A DNA stretch of 15,215 nucleotides from JAAYAN01 sp964437215. Lineage in GTDB: Bacteria > Bacteroidota > Ignavibacteria > Ignavibacteriales > Melioribacteraceae. Made by a program: the position numbers and the translations under genes. The notes beneath the pieces were generated by a model that was not told the origin of the DNA, did no database searches, and saw nothing but the letters and a program-made list of their open reading frames with translations. The stretch spans positions 1 to 15,215 of the forward strand of contig CAYTFZ010000064.1 in assembly GCA_964437215.1 (NCBI GenBank). Reading direction: 5' to 3'. Numbering within the stretch: the first letter of the stretch is position 1; every line of letters starts with the position of its first letter. This document shows positions 14,765 to 15,215 of this stretch, piece after piece.

Positions 14765-14789
14765 CTTAAAAAAAACTTTTATTTTTTTT
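14749..14789 (+). terminator. Weak hairpin and A/T-tract after birA
   Basis: A perfect 6-bp stem, CAGACT (14749-14754) and AGTCTG (14758-14763), spans the end of birA with a 3-base loop. It is followed by an A-run and then a T-run (AAAAAAAACTTTTATTTTTTTT) that can itself pair. The long T-tract is separated from the stem by about 15 bases, so this is not a classical intrinsic terminator. It may weakly separate birA from the downstream gene. Confidence 0.28.
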
Positions 14790-14838
14790 CTTAAAATAAC
14801 CCATAACTGAAAATTATAAATTAAATTATAGAGATAAT

Positions 14839-15072
14839 ATGGAACATAATATTCTATCGGTATGCTTATCGGCGGTAGTTGCATCATTCATAATATTACC
14901 ATCGTTAGCCATTATTATGCATTTTATTGTTGCAATTTTTCCAAAGGAAGAATTTAAACCTGTTGAAAAATCGGTTAATTTTAACGACGAAGCAGTTCTT
15001 TCAGCAATTAAAACCGCATATCAAAATCTTTATCCAGGTGTAAAAATAAAAGAAATTACGGAGAATAAATAA
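14839..15072 (+). CDS. oadG: OadG-like small membrane subunit
   Basis: The 77-residue product has one transmembrane segment (about 8-34), then FPKEEFKPVEK and a C-terminal stretch DEAVLSAIKTAYQNLYPG, which resembles the small gamma subunit (OadG, PF04277) of sodium-pump decarboxylases. In such complexes OadG is an assembly and membrane-anchoring subunit that binds zinc and links the carboxyltransferase to the membrane pump. No cluster of zinc ligands is seen in this short version, so the role may be reduced. It starts 74 bases after birA and is followed one base after its stop by the carboxyltransferase gene, which supports the call. Family assignment is from size, topology and context; it is less secure than for the larger genes. 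Confidence 0.75.
   Translation: MEHNILSVCLSAVVASFIILPSLAIIMHFIVAIFPKEEFKPVEKSVNFNDEAVLSAIKTAYQNLYPGVKIKEITENK
15060..15063 (+). promoter_or_regulatory. Ribosome binding site of the carboxyltransferase gene
   Basis: GGAG lies ten bases before the ATG at 15074, within the last codons of the OadG-like gene. It supports translational coupling. Confidence 0.5.
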
Positions 15073-15073
15073 T

Positions 15074-15215
15074 ATGATATTTACAGAACAGAAGAAAAAA
15101 ATTAATGTTCACTTTACGCCTTTCAGAGACGGACTTCAAAGTTCGTTTGGCGGAAAAGTAAGATTAAATGATTTTTTGCCGGCAATGGAAATGGCTGCAA
15201 AAGCGGGATTAAGAC
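15074..15215 (+). CDS. Carboxyltransferase subunit of a biotin-dependent (de)carboxylase (3' end missing)
   Basis: Only the first 47 residues are in the window. They contain FRDGLQSSFGGKVRLNDFLP (about residues 17-36), the DRE-TIM-type start of carboxyltransferase domains, comparable to LRDGHQS in pyruvate carboxylase subunit B and oxaloacetate decarboxylase alpha. The aspartate in RDG is the expected metal ligand. The preceding OadG-like gene, one base upstream, favours a membrane decarboxylase (oxaloacetate or another 3-oxo acid) over soluble pyruvate carboxylase. The substrate cannot be read from this fragment. A biotin-carrier domain, if fused, would lie beyond the window; the ligase upstream would attach its biotin. 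Confidence 0.7.
   Translation, partial: MIFTEQKKKINVHFTPFRDGLQSSFGGKVRLNDFLPAMEMAAKAGLR

Noticed and set aside
1..15215. CRISPR arrays, transposases, phage genes, tRNA, rRNA or toxin-antitoxin pairs
   Set aside because: No direct-repeat arrays, inverted-repeat ends, cloverleaf-like sequences or matching proteins were seen.

Overview
This looks like a chromosomal, low-GC, AT-rich bacterial window. Several features suggest the Bacteroidota/Ignavibacteriota (Chlorobi-like) side of the tree: a full-length one-chain glycine dehydrogenase, an RNase III with an N-terminal extension, Omp85-type outer-membrane machinery (so Gram-negative), and an OadG-type small membrane subunit beside a biotin-dependent carboxyltransferase. 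This assignment is inference from gene content and protein flavour, not a database match.

Positions 1-6623 hold a compact, all-plus-strand lipid operon: yceD (5' end missing), rpmF, plsX, fabH, fabD, fabG, acpP, fabF, rnc. Genes overlap or sit a few bases apart as far as fabG. acpP has a 44-bp leader and is followed by a convincing intrinsic terminator or attenuator before fabF. PlsX channels acyl-ACP to phospholipid, FabH/FabD/FabG/FabF with ACP run initiation and elongation, and L32 and RNase III are the usual hitch-hikers.

Positions 6718-11646 hold gcvP (glycine cleavage P-protein, both halves in one chain, no gcvT or gcvH beside it), a minimal one-POTRA Omp85 outer-membrane protein, and rsmE (16S rRNA m3U methyltransferase). 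These are chained by 4-nt and 23-nt overlaps. Positions 11721-13208 hold a one-TM protein resembling DUF2489 and a CheB-type response regulator/methylesterase with no chemotaxis genes nearby.

Positions 13317-13736 (minus strand) encode an unrecognised four-TM protein. From 13841 to the end, on the plus strand, come a divergent biotin-protein ligase, an OadG-like subunit and the start of a carboxyltransferase subunit. This suggests a biotin-dependent decarboxylase or carboxylase module with its own ligase.

Most of the window is conserved housekeeping. I found no CRISPR array, IS element, tRNA, rRNA or phage gene, and no gene-free stretch longer than about 110 bases. The points most worth a second look are the orphan CheB/DUF2489 pair, the minimal Omp85 protein, and the biotin ligase with an altered nucleotide loop next to its probable substrate complex. 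None of these is proof of a new system.
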